From: Verrucomicrobiota bacterium
GTDB taxonomy: Bacteria > Verrucomicrobiota > Verrucomicrobiia > Chthoniobacterales > SZAS-18
DNA: 62,981 nt
Direction of reading: 5' to 3'
Assembly (NCBI GenBank): GCA_025353105.1
Contig: JANXRG010000079.1
Span: forward strand, 1-62,981
A program made the translations under genes and the position numbers. The notes under the pieces are model-generated. The model saw only the letters and a program-made list of their open reading frames with translations. It had not been told where the DNA came from and did no database searches. Shown piece after piece: positions 1-8,452 of the stretch (position 1 is its first letter; each line of letters opens with the position of its first letter).

Positions 1-567
1 ACCACGATCACGCCGGGTTTCGAGGCCTTGGTGTTCAAGGCCTCGCGCGGGATCGAGGACATCTACGAGCTGACCTATATCCGCAAGGATGGGAGCCGGT
101 TCCCGGCGGTTGTGTCCGTCACGGCGCTGCGCGACGCGCAGGATGCCATCATCGGCTATTTGCTAATTGGCACCGAGATCAAGGCGGGGGCCTTGCAGAG
201 CGCGATTTTCAACAGCGCCAATTTCTCGAGCATCGCGACCGACGCGAAGGGCGTCATCCAGATCTTCAACGTCGGCGCCGAGCGGATGCTGGGCTACGCG
301 GCCGCCGACGTGATGAACAAGATCACGCCGGCCGACATTTCCGATCCGCAGGAACTCGTCGCGCGCGCCGAAGCATTGAGCCTCGAACTCGCAACCACGA
401 TCACGCCAGGCTTCGAGGCCCTGGTGTTCAAGGCCTCACGCGGGATCGAGGACATCTACGAGCTGACCTACATCCGCAAGGACGGCAGCCGGTTTCCCGC
501 GGTGGTATCCGTCACGGCGCTCCGCGATCCTCACGACGCCATCATCGGCTATCTCTTGATTGGCACG
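1..567 (+). repeat. Near-identical direct repeat encoding tandem PAS segments
   Basis: Bases 1-174 recur at 394-567, an exact offset of 393 bp (131 codons). Over about 58 codons the protein differs at only three or so positions (for example AQD versus PHD), while several third-codon positions differ. The first copy may extend left of the window. Confidence 0.9.
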
Positions 568-1827
568 GACAACACCGCGCGCCAGCAGGTCGAAGAGGAG
601 CGCAAGCGCTTCGAGCGGGCGCTCCAGGAAACGAACGTCGCGCTGGAGCACGCCAAGTCGGCGGCCGAGGAGGCCAACCTCGCCAAGTCAGATTTTCTCT
701 CCAGCATGAGCCATGAGCTGCGCAGCCCCCTCAATGCGATTCTCGGCTTCGCTCAACTCATGGAGTTAGCCTCGCCCTTGCCGTCGGACTCCCAATTGGC
801 CAGCATTGAGCAGATTCTCCATGCGGGATGGCACCTGCTGAAACTGATCGACGAAATTCTCGATCTCGCGGGGATCGAGTCCGGAAAAGTGTCGTTGTCG
901 CCGGAGGCGGTGTCATTGTCCGAGCTCATGTTTGAATGCCACGCGATGATGGAGCCGCAGGCGAGAAAACGTGGCATTCGCATGACCTTTCCCCGGTTCG
1001 ATCTGCCCATGTTTGTCAGCGCCGATTGGACGCGCTTGAAGCAGATTGTGATCAACCTGCTTTCCAACGCGATCAAATACAACAAGGACGGGGGAACGGT
1101 GGTCGTGGAGTGCAGTGTGAGCGCCGCCGATCGCGTTCGCATCAGCGTCAAGGATACCGGTGCGGGATTGTCTCCGGAGAGGATGGCGCAACTGTTCCAG
1201 CCGTTCAATCGGCTCGGCCAGGAAACCGGCGGCGTCATCGGAACCGGCATCGGCCTCGTGGTGACCAAACGATTGGTCGAACTGATGGACGGCGTCATCG
1301 GCGTGGACAGCACGGTGGGCGTGGGCAGCGTGTTCTGGTGCGAATTGACCCCGGCGGCGGCACCCCAATTTGCGGCCCACGGCGGCGAGGCCGAGGCCCC
1401 CGTCCAACTGCGAGCAGCGTCCGACGCGCGAATGCGCACCCTGCTTTATATCGAGGACAACCCCGCGAATATGGAGCTGGTCGCGCAGCTCATTGCGCGT
1501 TGCCCGGACATCCGGCTTTCGATGGCGGTGAACGGAACTCTCGGCATCGAGATCGCCCGCGCCACCCAGCCGACGGTCATCCTGATGGACATCAACCTGC
1601 CCGGGATCAGCGGAATCGACGCCTTGAAAATCCTGCGTGCCGATCCGGCAACGGCACACATCCCCGTCGTTGCGCTGAGCGCCAATGCCATGCCACGCGA
1701 CATCGCCAGAGGCTTGGAGGCGGGATTCCTCCGTTACCTAACGAAGCCCATCAAGGTCAAGGAGTTCATGGAAACACTGAATGTCGCGCTGAAATTTGCC
1801 GAAGGAACGGCTGTTCGCATCACCTGA
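1..1827 (+). CDS. PAS-PAS hybrid sensor histidine kinase with receiver domain (5' end cut by window)
   Basis: Cytoplasmic-type hybrid sensor kinase that would autophosphorylate on His and pass phosphate to its own receiver. The frame is already open at base 1, so the N-terminus lies outside the window. Numbering codons from base 1: a partial PAS repeat, then a second PAS unit (about 68-190), a coiled linker, HisKA with the phospho-acceptor in SHELRSPLNA (H238), HATPase_c with N box NLLSNAIKYN and G boxes DTGAGLS and GTGIGLV, and a C-terminal REC domain with phospho-acceptor in LMDINLPG (D530) and the conserved Lys in TKPIK. No membrane segment is seen in this part. The two PAS units are almost identical. 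No cognate regulator follows, only a fossil of one. The input signal cannot be told from sequence. Confidence 0.93.
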   Translation, partial: TTITPGFEALVFKASRGIEDIYELTYIRKDGSRFPAVVSVTALRDAQDAIIGYLLIGTEIKAGALQSAIFNSANFSSIATDAKGVIQIFNVGAERMLGYAAADVMNKITPADISDPQELVARAEALSLELATTITPGFEALVFKASRGIEDIYELTYIRKDGSRFPAVVSVTALRDPHDAIIGYLLIGTDNTARQQVEEERKRFERALQETNVALEHAKSAAEEANLAKSDFLSSMSHELRSPLNAILGFAQLMELASPLPSDSQLASIEQILHAGWHLLKLIDEILDLAGIESGKVSLSPEAVSLSELMFECHAMMEPQARKRGIRMTFPRFDLPMFVSADWTRLKQIVINLLSNAIKYNKDGGTVVVECSVSAADRVRISVKDTGAGLSPERMAQLFQPFNRLGQETGGVIGTGIGLVVTKRLVELMDGVIGVDSTVGVGSVFWCELTPAAAPQFAAHGGEAEAPVQLRAASDARMRTLLYIEDNPANMELVAQLIARCPDIRLSMAVNGTLGIEIARATQPTVILMDINLPGISGIDALKILRADPATAHIPVVALSANAMPRDIARGLEAGFLRYLTKPIKVKEFMETLNVALKFAEGTAVRIT

Positions 1828-1869
1828 CGCGGACCACGTAAGCTGATCCGTTGATTCAGCATTCATTTT

Positions 1870-1962
1870 GCCAGCATCCTTATCGTTGACGATTGGGAAG
1901 CCAAGGTCCCTTTACAGGTCCAATCCCACGCGGTGGCGGCGAGACTTTCATCGTGTCCATGA
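1870..1962 (+). pseudogene. Fossil of a response-regulator receiver N-terminus
   Basis: Forward frame 1 reads ASILIVDDWEAK at 1870-1905. This is the canonical start of a CheY-like receiver (hydrophobic beta1 strand followed by the Asp pair), but the frame stops at 1962 with no further receiver similarity. There is no convincing start codon. It lies directly downstream of a hybrid kinase, where a partner regulator would be normal. The rest of 1828-2103 shows no gene. Confidence 0.45.
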
Positions 1963-2103
1963 GGGATACCTTTCATTTTTGCATGTGCGAGATCGCCATA
2001 CACGACGGCCTTCTCACCCGGAGAGTAAGATCATCTGTCCTGCGTGATAACCCTGTGGAATGCCAATATACATGCACGCAAGAGCGAACCCACGACCGTT
2101 TCC

Positions 2104-2292
2104 ATGGTGATGAAACTTCAACTAGTTCGAATCTCCCTCGGCCTCTTCACTCTTACTCTGCTTCTCACTCTGCTTCCGGCGTGTACGGCTGTCGTCGAAA
2201 GACCGGTTCCCGTTCAGACCACGCAGACTACTGAAACGACTACCTTACAGCGGCCGCGGGTGACGGAGACGACCACGACGAGGAACTATTAA
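2104..2292 (+). CDS. Small Thr-rich lipoprotein
   Basis: A 62-residue protein if started at 2104; an equally good ATG lies two codons on at 2110. A basic, then strongly hydrophobic leader ends in the lipobox LLPAC, so the mature protein would be a lipid-anchored tail of about 40 residues. That tail is mostly Thr, Val, Pro and Arg with TTQTTETTT and TETTTTRNY. No known domain. A perfect hairpin follows the stop codon. The Thr-rich composition is shared with the proteins at 2466 and 5997, suggesting related envelope proteins. Function unknown. Confidence 0.6.
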   Translation: MVMKLQLVRISLGLFTLTLLLTLLPACTAVVERPVPVQTTQTTETTTLQRPRVTETTTTRNY

Positions 2293-2314
2293 GGGATTCG
2301 CAGGTCAGCTTCCA

Positions 2315-2345
2315 TCGCCCGCGTGGAGTCGCGGGCGATTTGGTG
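2315..2345 (+). terminator. Rho-independent-type hairpin after the Thr-rich lipoprotein
   Basis: A perfect 9-bp stem, TCGCCCGCG (2315-2323) pairing with CGCGGGCGA (2330-2338), closes a 6-base loop and is followed by TTTGGTG. The T tract is short, so termination may be partial. Confidence 0.6.
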
Positions 2346-2465
2346 TTGTTCGTGGCCCCAGCACGTGGCGACGCCAGGGAGGGCAGAAGAAGATTCATGC
2401 CCGCGCGCCGCGGACCAGGTCCGATTCCCTTGAGGCTGGTATATCCAATTGCCGGAGACTTTATT

Positions 2466-3143
2466 ATGAAAATGCACCCACGAACTGCCGCAACCACGCT
2501 GTGCCTCGGACTAATCCTTGGGGCCGTAGCCTACGCCGGCGGTCAGACGGTCGTCGAGACCACCACAAACGCCACTGGCACCATCAGCGAGTTCAATCCG
2601 AATACGATTGTCATCAAGACGGAGTCCTCGTCTGCACCGATTCGTTACACCTCCACGCGGACGACCACCTATGTGGACGAAAACGGTGTTCCTGTTTCGA
2701 TCCAGACGGTCAAATCGGGCGCTCCCGCCACCGTCTATTACGTGATGGAAGGCGACCGCATGGTCGCGTCAAAGGTGGTGGTAAGAAAAGCAAGTTCCCC
2801 GCAAGTTGCGGCCACGCAGACGCGGACGGCTGCCGAGGCATTGACGTTCACCGGTGTTATCAGCGACATCCGACCCGACACGCTCATGGTTCGGTCTGAT
2901 TCCTCGGTCGAGCCGCTCCGTTACCGCTACACCCGAGCGACGACCTACGTCGATGAATCCGGCGTACCAGTTGCACGCGAGTCCGTTCGCTCCGGTCTCC
3001 CGGTAACCGTGTATTTCCGCAAAGACGGCGATCGCCTGGTGGCGTACAAGGTGATGGTACGTCGGGGCCCCGTAGTGGAACCCGTCCTCGAGGAAAAGAA
3101 GACCACAACGACGACGACAACGACCGGACCCACGGAGAAATAG
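2466..3143 (+). CDS. Secreted two-repeat protein of the TTTYV-motif family
   Basis: A 225-residue exported protein. The start at 2466 is chosen because GGAG lies 8 bases upstream and the next residues form a signal peptide (MKMHPRTAATTLCLGLILGA, cleavage near AYAGG). The mature part is two copies of a domain of about 70 residues (roughly 36-108 and 128-200). Each has a GTIS/GVIS opening, xRYTxTRxTTYVDExGVPV in the middle and a closing GDRxVAxKVxVR. The tail is KK followed by eight Thr and GPTEK. A single-copy paralogue lies at 5997. The pattern predicts beta structure; no characterised family is recognised. Function unknown, probably an envelope or periplasmic protein. Confidence 0.75.
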   Translation: MKMHPRTAATTLCLGLILGAVAYAGGQTVVETTTNATGTISEFNPNTIVIKTESSSAPIRYTSTRTTTYVDENGVPVSIQTVKSGAPATVYYVMEGDRMVASKVVVRKASSPQVAATQTRTAAEALTFTGVISDIRPDTLMVRSDSSVEPLRYRYTRATTYVDESGVPVARESVRSGLPVTVYFRKDGDRLVAYKVMVRRGPVVEPVLEEKKTTTTTTTTGPTEK

Positions 3144-3461
3144 GCGGCGAAAACTTCAAGAGCGAAAGTCGAAGGGAACTCGAATTTCTACGCGTGAACC
3201 CGAAACCGTCGTGGGGTTGAAGCCATCTCCGGTCAAGCGGCCAAGATTTGCGTCGACAGGGGCGGGAACCGAAGGCGCCAGATCGCTGGACTGATGGAAT
3301 CGCAGATTTACGCAGATCCTTGCAAGCGCCTTCTTCCGGAACACCACGTCACCGGGATGCAACCACGAACGGTCGGGATGCCGACAGCTGGCCAGTTTCG
3401 GCAGTTGCGCTCCGGCACACGACCCTCGACACCTCGATTTTCCCTTCCTGTTCCTTGTCCT
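3144..3461. other. Intergenic, no gene seen
   Basis: No credible coding frame. Around 3292-3325 the text gaatcgcagatttacgcagat resembles the sequence near 7950-7975 and may be a copy of a dispersed low-complexity element. Confidence 0.5.
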
Positions 3462-3866
3462 TTACGTCCGGGCAGGCGACTCCGTCTTCTTCGCGCGATA
3501 TGTTTGCAATAATTGCATCAGCCAGACGGCACAGGGTTCCTGCGTTCCGTCCGGGTGGCGAACCTGGTAAAGCGTGCCCGTGAGAGCACTCTTGGTTGCG
3601 GCCAGACGAATGAAGTCTTCGGCCGTCTTGATGTCGGCTCGGTAATAGTCCCCCTTGGCTTTCATGTGGTCGGCGGCCGCCGGCCCAGGATGCGTCGAAC
3701 CGTTGCGGATGAAAGTAAATGAGGAACTGCGAACCGACGCGATGAGCCAGGCGACTTCGCGGCTGGTTTCGGACTCCGCCGGCAGGGCGGCGCTAAGCGA
3801 AGCATGGGCAAGCAGGAGCAAGGTCGCTAACGTGGCGGCCGCAACCGTCTTGAGAATGGATGGCAT
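3462..3866 (-). CDS. YfeK-like (DUF5329) periplasmic protein
   Basis: A 134-residue exported protein started at the ATG at 3866, which gives a clean signal peptide (MPSILKTVAAATL through ASLSAALPA) and places the gene 5 bp downstream of the PLD-like lipoprotein. Mature sequence keeps the pattern of E. coli YfeK/DUF5329: FIRNG, an AADHMKAK helix, TAEDFI, SALTGTLYQV and a C-terminal helix. DUF5329 has no assigned biochemical function. Co-transcription with a PLD-like lipoprotein suggests an envelope role; that is inference. Confidence 0.75.
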   Translation of the reverse strand: MPSILKTVAAATLATLLLLAHASLSAALPAESETSREVAWLIASVRSSSFTFIRNGSTHPGPAAADHMKAKGDYYRADIKTAEDFIRLAATKSALTGTLYQVRHPDGTQEPCAVWLMQLLQTYRAKKTESPART

Positions 3867-3871
3867 GATCT

Positions 3872-5134
3872 TCACAGTTGGAGGCGGAATGTTTCCCAAA
3901 GAGGGGCGGAGATTTTTTCCGTCAGCGGACGTTTGAGCCAGGTGCTTAGCTCGACGAGGTTTGCCCGGGCTTTATCGCGTTCGAACATCGCCGTCTGATT
4001 TGCCGCGAAGGCTCGATCCAGGACGTTGAGATTCGCCTCATCATTCAGACGCATTGAGCGATAGTCGAAATTTGAGGAACCGACGGACACCCATTGGTCG
4101 TCCACGATAAGCAGTTTCGCATGGATCATGGTCGGCTGATATTCGTAAATTTTCACGCCGGCGCGGAGCAGGGGTTCCCAGCCGGAACGCGACGCCGTTC
4201 GCGAAATCTTAGAATCGATATTTCCGCCCGGAACGATGACCTCCACCCCCACGCCGCGTTCGCAGGCAGCAACCAATTCCTTCACCAGGAGAGAGTCGGG
4301 AATGAAGTAGGGGTTCTCGACCTTGATTGACGTTTGAGCGCCCGCGATTGCCAGCATGAACATCAAACGCATGGTCTGGTTTCCCAGCCCGGGCGAGCTC
4401 TTGATGGCCTGAGCGAGCGCGGATCCAGCTGGATTTAGACGGGGAAAGAACAAGTCACCATGTAGCACCTCGCCTCGGGCCTTGATCCAATTGTCCATGA
4501 AGGCGGCCTGGAGTTGTGCGACCGCCGGACCATCGATGCGATAATGCGTGTCACGCCACTCGGCCGGCGTTCTCGCGTTGCCCTGCCACTGATCCGCAAT
4601 CCCCACGCCACCCGTAAAACCAATTGTTCCATCCACGATCAGCAACTTCCGATGCGTGCGATTGTTGATGCGGCTCACGTCCCACCATTGGAGGGGATGA
4701 TAGCTGACAATCTGGACGCCGGCGTCCTGAAGCTTGCTCTTGTCCGCAGCCGACATCCGCGCCGTCCCCTGCCAATCGAGAATCGCGCGGACCTGCACTC
4801 CGGCGCCCGCCCGCTCCGAGAGGGCCTGGGCGAGCTGGTGGCCGATGTCACCGGACCAATAGACGTACGTTTCAAAATTGATCGTGCGACGGGCACCGCG
4901 AATTGCCGACAGCATCGCGGGGAAGATCTCGTTTCCGTTTAAGAGGGGGGTGATTCGATTTCCAGGCAGGAGCGAGCCTCCCAGGAGTGCCTCGACCGAG
5001 CGCCGGAACTCCGGCGTCCGCACCGAATACTGCGACGTGATCGGCAGGCGCACCTCACTCTTCTCGTTTTGGAGCGCACAACCGGAAGACCCAACCGCCA
5101 ACAAACAGCAGGACAGGGAGAGAAACGTACGCAT
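3872..5134 (-). CDS. Phospholipase D-like / cardiolipin-synthase-type lipoprotein
   Basis: A 420-residue member of the PLD superfamily, whose enzymes transfer phosphatidyl groups or hydrolyse phosphodiesters through a covalent phospho-His. Two HKD motifs are complete: HRKLLIVDG (H161) and HAKLLIVDD (H338), each followed by the Gly/Ser/Asn element (FTGG, GSSNFD). Bacterial cardiolipin synthases normally have N-terminal membrane helices. Here there is instead a signal peptide with lipobox GSSGC (Cys19), so the enzyme is probably anchored by lipid on the periplasmic side. It heads a two-gene unit with the YfeK-like gene. Cardiolipin synthesis is likely but not proven; nuclease activity is the alternative. 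Confidence 0.88.
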   Translation of the reverse strand: MRTFLSLSCCLLAVGSSGCALQNEKSEVRLPITSQYSVRTPEFRRSVEALLGGSLLPGNRITPLLNGNEIFPAMLSAIRGARRTINFETYVYWSGDIGHQLAQALSERAGAGVQVRAILDWQGTARMSAADKSKLQDAGVQIVSYHPLQWWDVSRINNRTHRKLLIVDGTIGFTGGVGIADQWQGNARTPAEWRDTHYRIDGPAVAQLQAAFMDNWIKARGEVLHGDLFFPRLNPAGSALAQAIKSSPGLGNQTMRLMFMLAIAGAQTSIKVENPYFIPDSLLVKELVAACERGVGVEVIVPGGNIDSKISRTASRSGWEPLLRAGVKIYEYQPTMIHAKLLIVDDQWVSVGSSNFDYRSMRLNDEANLNVLDRAFAANQTAMFERDKARANLVELSTWLKRPLTEKISAPLWETFRLQL

Positions 5135-5404
5135 TCAGCCTATTCGTGCCGCGGCGGCATTTTGGTTGCACTTGTTCACCGCAAAAACCTGCCTTTGGGA
5201 TATTTGGCCCCAGCAAAACGTCGTTTCTCACGTGCCAACCTCGACCTCGGCAACGAGCGCCGAATGATCGTGACCGACCAATAAATCGATCGAGCGCCGC
5301 GTGCTTTATCCATCGTTTTTTAACCATCCGGCGACGGCGCAGCCCCACTTTACGCCGTCAAAGTCTCTGGAGCACCGGGCAGCAATCAGGACCACCGTGC
5401 CGCT

Positions 5405-5650
5405 TTACATGCTGGGCGTAGGCGCCGGGGCTGGGGTCGGAGTCGGGGGCGGAATGGGAGACGGTGTTGGCGTTGGGGTTTGAAGCGGCGGTGATCCTGG
5501 TAGGCCGGACGGACTGGGGTCGGGGTCGGGCCCTGGAAGCGGAGTCGCCGGCGAAACGGGTAACACCGCGGGGGCCTTTTCAGGCGCTTCCGCGCTCGCC
5601 AAACTAAGGGCTGCGATGGACGCCACCAGGAAACAGCGAAGTAACTTCAT
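5405..5650 (-). CDS. Small secreted proline-rich protein
   Basis: 81 residues from the ATG at 5650, which begins a signal peptide (MKLLRCFLVASIAALSLASA). The mature part is almost wholly Pro, Thr, Ala and Ser, with repeated PTPTPSP-type units, and has no domain. It could be a cell-wall spacer or a linker remnant. The reverse strand is G-rich with several GGGG runs. The region 5135-5404 upstream of its stop contains no other gene. Coding status rests mainly on the signal peptide, so confidence is moderate. Confidence 0.5.
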   Translation of the reverse strand: MKLLRCFLVASIAALSLASAEAPEKAPAVLPVSPATPLPGPDPDPSPSGLPGSPPLQTPTPTPSPIPPPTPTPAPAPTPSM

Positions 5651-5996
5651 ATCGATCATTCGTGCCCCGAGGTGGTTCCGCGCTTGAGAAGACTTTGGAT
5701 CGCGACGAATACTTCCCATGCACTGGCCACGCGGATTTTACCTCACACGAACATCGGGGACCAATCGGGCGTGGCGAACCAGTTGGCCTCCCCGCAAAGG
5801 GTGCGGCGACTGCCGGTGCGCAAGGGGGTGGGCTCACAGCCGCCCTCTTCCTCAAAGGAGACGGATTGACCCTAGCGGAGCTGATTTGGCGAATAATTTA
5901 GACGCGGAAGAGCCACCAACGGCGATTGCCTTGTACAACTACGCATCACGGAATCATGACAACGATTCCTCCTCCATCCACTCAGAAAGAAATGAC
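5651..5996. other. Intergenic between divergent small secreted genes
   Basis: 346 bp holding the promoters of the proline-rich gene (leftward) and the gene at 5997 (rightward). Open frames here lack family similarity. No distinct structure was seen. Confidence 0.4.
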
Positions 5997-6323
5997 ATTA
6001 AGAAACTAATTCTTAGCATCGCCTGCGCCGCCGTGGCTCCGTTCGCCCTGGCCCAAACGAGTTCAACGACCACCACCACCACCACCACCGAAGGCATGGG
6101 TACGATTACGCAGTACACCCCGGGTCAGACGGTCGTGGTTAAGGAGACGAGCGGGGACCGCCCGTACAAGTTCACGAAGACAACCACCTACGTCACGAAG
6201 AGCGGCAAGTCGCTGTCGGAAGACGAGGTTCGCACGCGGATCAAGATCGGACTTCCCATTCACGTCAAGTTCGTCAAGCAAGACAATGACATGGTCGTGG
6301 AGCGGGTAATGATTGATGATTGA
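5997..6323 (+). CDS. Secreted single-repeat TTTYV-motif protein with probable ATT start
   Basis: A 108-residue exported protein paralogous to the one at 2466: one copy of the repeat with GTITQ, PYKFTKTTTYVTKSG and DMVVERVMI. A textbook signal peptide reads KKLILSIACAAVAPFALAQ, then SS and eight Thr. No ATG, GTG or TTG sits at the head of this leader. The codon before KKL is ATT (5997), preceded by AGAAAG about 7 bases upstream, so ATT initiation is the best reading. The nearest in-frame alternatives are a TTG near 5929 and the ATG at 5718, which add an unconvincing extension. A strong terminator follows. Function unknown. Confidence 0.7.
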   Translation: MKKLILSIACAAVAPFALAQTSSTTTTTTTTEGMGTITQYTPGQTVVVKETSGDRPYKFTKTTTYVTKSGKSLSEDEVRTRIKIGLPIHVKFVKQDNDMVVERVMIDD

Positions 6324-6353
6324 GTGGGTTAATCTTCAAGAAAAACGCTGAAC

Positions 6354-6391
6354 AAAGGCGGCTTGTCGGTTATCCGGCAGGCCGCCTTTTT
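6354..6391 (+). terminator. Strong intrinsic terminator
   Basis: AAAGGCGGC (6354-6362) pairs with GCCGCCTTT (6381-6389), an inner stem TGTCGG/CCGGCA extends it around a TTAT loop, and a run of five T (6387-6391) follows. It ends the transcript of the TTTYV-family gene at 5997. It could also help stop leftward pepP transcription. Confidence 0.88.
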
Positions 6392-6491
6392 CGTCTCTAG
6401 CGCGGCGGCCTGCCTTTCCGCCGCCCGATCGTTGATTCGGGGCGCTTGTTTTCCCAGCTGGCCGGACGGTCCTGCGTTTATTGAAGGGGCG

Positions 6492-7820
6492 TTAACGGCG
6501 GGAAACAGAACGGCGAAATGCTGGTCTCAACGCGCGACGTCGCATCGCCGCTTCGACCGCATCGGGCTCGATGGGAATGTCCTGCGTCAGATTCAGGTGG
6601 CCATCCAGCGTAAGCACAATGTTGTCCTCAAGGCGGACGGCGAATCCTTCGTCCGGAAGGTAGATGCCGGGTTCGACCGTCATCACCCAGCCGACGGTCA
6701 TCGGGGTGGACGAGGCGGTCCAGTCGTGGACGTCCAATCCAAGCGGATGACCCATGCCGTGCATGAAATATTTCTTCAACGCGGGCTGGTTTGGATCCTG
6801 GTTTCGAACATCGCGTGGCCTGAGCAAGCCCAGCTTGAGGAGTTCCGCCTCGATGAAAAGTTCACCTTCCTTTTGCCAAACCTTCGCGAGCTTGCCGGGT
6901 TTGAGACCGGCGACGGAATGGCGCAGACCGCGCAACACCGCGTTGTAAACCTGCCGCTGGCGGCGCGTAAATTTTCCATTTACTGGCAGGGTTCGTGTGA
7001 CGTCGGCGTTGTAGTTCGCGTAGCTGGCGCCGACATCGAGCAGCAGGAGGTCGCCGCCGGCGCAGACCTGATCATTACTCAGGTAGTGCAGTACGCAGGC
7101 GTTTGAGCCGGACGCGATGATCGGCTGATAACCGAATCGACCTCGCCGTCGCGTGAACTCATGCAAGAACTCCGCCTCGACTTCGTACTCGTGCACGCCC
7201 GGGCGGACGTAACGCATCACGCGATCGTAGCCTTCTTTCGTGATGGTGGCGGCGCGACGGAGAAGAGAAATCTCCGGCGCAGATTTCACGAGTCGGATTT
7301 CGCGCATCGGGCGGTTCAACTGCCGATACGTGTGCAGTGGATACCGGCGCTGGGTTTCGCGGATGGAGCGGGCGTCGCGCGTCTCGACTTCCACGACCGC
7401 GCGGGGATGGGTGTTGCTGTTGAGCCAGACCGTTTCCATTTCACACATGAGATGATGAAAATGAGCCCGGAAATCTTCCAGCCATTCGATTCGGTCAAGG
7501 CCGCTGATTGCGCGAGCCTGTTCCTTGGTCAGCTTGGGTCCCTCCCAGACCGCGACGTGCGCATTGGGCTGGCGGAGAAAAAGGATTTCGCGCTGGCGCT
7601 CATCGTGCGCATCCGGCGCAAGCAAGAGGATGCTCTGTTCCTGCTCGATGCCGGTGAGATGAAAGAGATCGGTGTTCGGGATGTAGGTCGTCGTGCCGTC
7701 AAGATTCGAGGGCAGAAGGTCGTTGGCATTGACCACCGCGAGCGAGTTGGGACCGAGCCGGGCGGCGAGGCGCTGACGGTTGTCGACGAAGAGCCGGGAG
7801 GAGATGGGGCGGTGGCGCAT
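6492..7820 (-). CDS. pepP: Xaa-Pro aminopeptidase (aminopeptidase P, M24B)
   Basis: A cytosolic di-metal peptidase that removes the first residue when the second is proline. 442 residues from the ATG at 7820; a longer in-frame start would add a tail encoded by low-complexity repeat, so it was rejected. An N-terminal creatinase-like domain (about 1-165) precedes the pita-bread catalytic domain. Metal-ligand motifs are all present: LLDVGASYANYNADVTR (two Asp), HGMGHPLGLDVHD (His), VEPGIYL (Glu) and RLEDNIVL (Glu). Length matches the E. coli PepP class. It is monocistronic, facing a terminator at its 3' end and repeat-rich spacer at its 5' end. Confidence 0.93.
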   Translation of the reverse strand: MRHRPISSRLFVDNRQRLAARLGPNSLAVVNANDLLPSNLDGTTTYIPNTDLFHLTGIEQEQSILLLAPDAHDERQREILFLRQPNAHVAVWEGPKLTKEQARAISGLDRIEWLEDFRAHFHHLMCEMETVWLNSNTHPRAVVEVETRDARSIRETQRRYPLHTYRQLNRPMREIRLVKSAPEISLLRRAATITKEGYDRVMRYVRPGVHEYEVEAEFLHEFTRRRGRFGYQPIIASGSNACVLHYLSNDQVCAGGDLLLLDVGASYANYNADVTRTLPVNGKFTRRQRQVYNAVLRGLRHSVAGLKPGKLAKVWQKEGELFIEAELLKLGLLRPRDVRNQDPNQPALKKYFMHGMGHPLGLDVHDWTASSTPMTVGWVMTVEPGIYLPDEGFAVRLEDNIVLTLDGHLNLTQDIPIEPDAVEAAMRRRALRPAFRRSVSRR

Positions 7821-8452
7821 GGGCGGGGGCAAACTCGAAGAGCGAAACTCGAAACTCGAAGAAAACTCTAAATTCAAAAGTCAAAAAAGAGAAACGGAGA
7901 ATGTCCGGGTAACCACGAATTTACGCAAAGGAACACGAATGAAAGGCTGAGTCGAATCACAGATGGATGCAGATTTAGCGGGATGGGGCGTGCAGATTGG
8001 GTTTGTCCCATCTCCCTCCATTTGGACCTGGAGCTTTCTTCGCGTTTCGAGTTTGAGGGTTCGCGTTTCGAAGCGGAGCGGCGCGCTTCCTTTGTTACGC
8101 ATTCCTCTCCCCAAGGAACCCGAGATCCTGTGAGCATAGGACAACGGGTTCCCGGTACGGCACCCGGTGCAGATGGGATGAGAAGAGGCCCGCAACAGCT
8201 CTACTTCATCAGTGCTCAGCCCGGGAAATCGTGCCAGTGTCTTGAAACCAAGTGGCAAACCCTCGACGGACCGGATCTTTTTGTTCTGGTTGCATCAAAC
8301 CCTTTTCGGGGAGCGAAAGACGAAATATGTGGGACGACGTAATGAAAACTATTCTGGCATAAACGGGCAATGTCATTGCCATCGTGAATCGCGGGCCTCA
8401 ATTTTGAGTCGGCAAACTACGAGTTCGAGATTTCTAACCGATCTGCATTGCC
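7821..8452. repeat. Repeat-rich intergenic spacer
   Basis: No gene. A tract of CTCGAA units (7829-7870, with GAAACTCGAAACTCGAAG) is followed about 170 bp later by an inverted counterpart (8040-8076, TTTCGAGTTT and GCGTTTCGAAG). Between them lies ACCACGAATTTACGCAAAGG and AATCACAGATGGATGCAGA, a second dispersed motif. From 8080 to 8452 nothing recognisable is seen except the likely DUF2252 promoter region. Confidence 0.7.
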
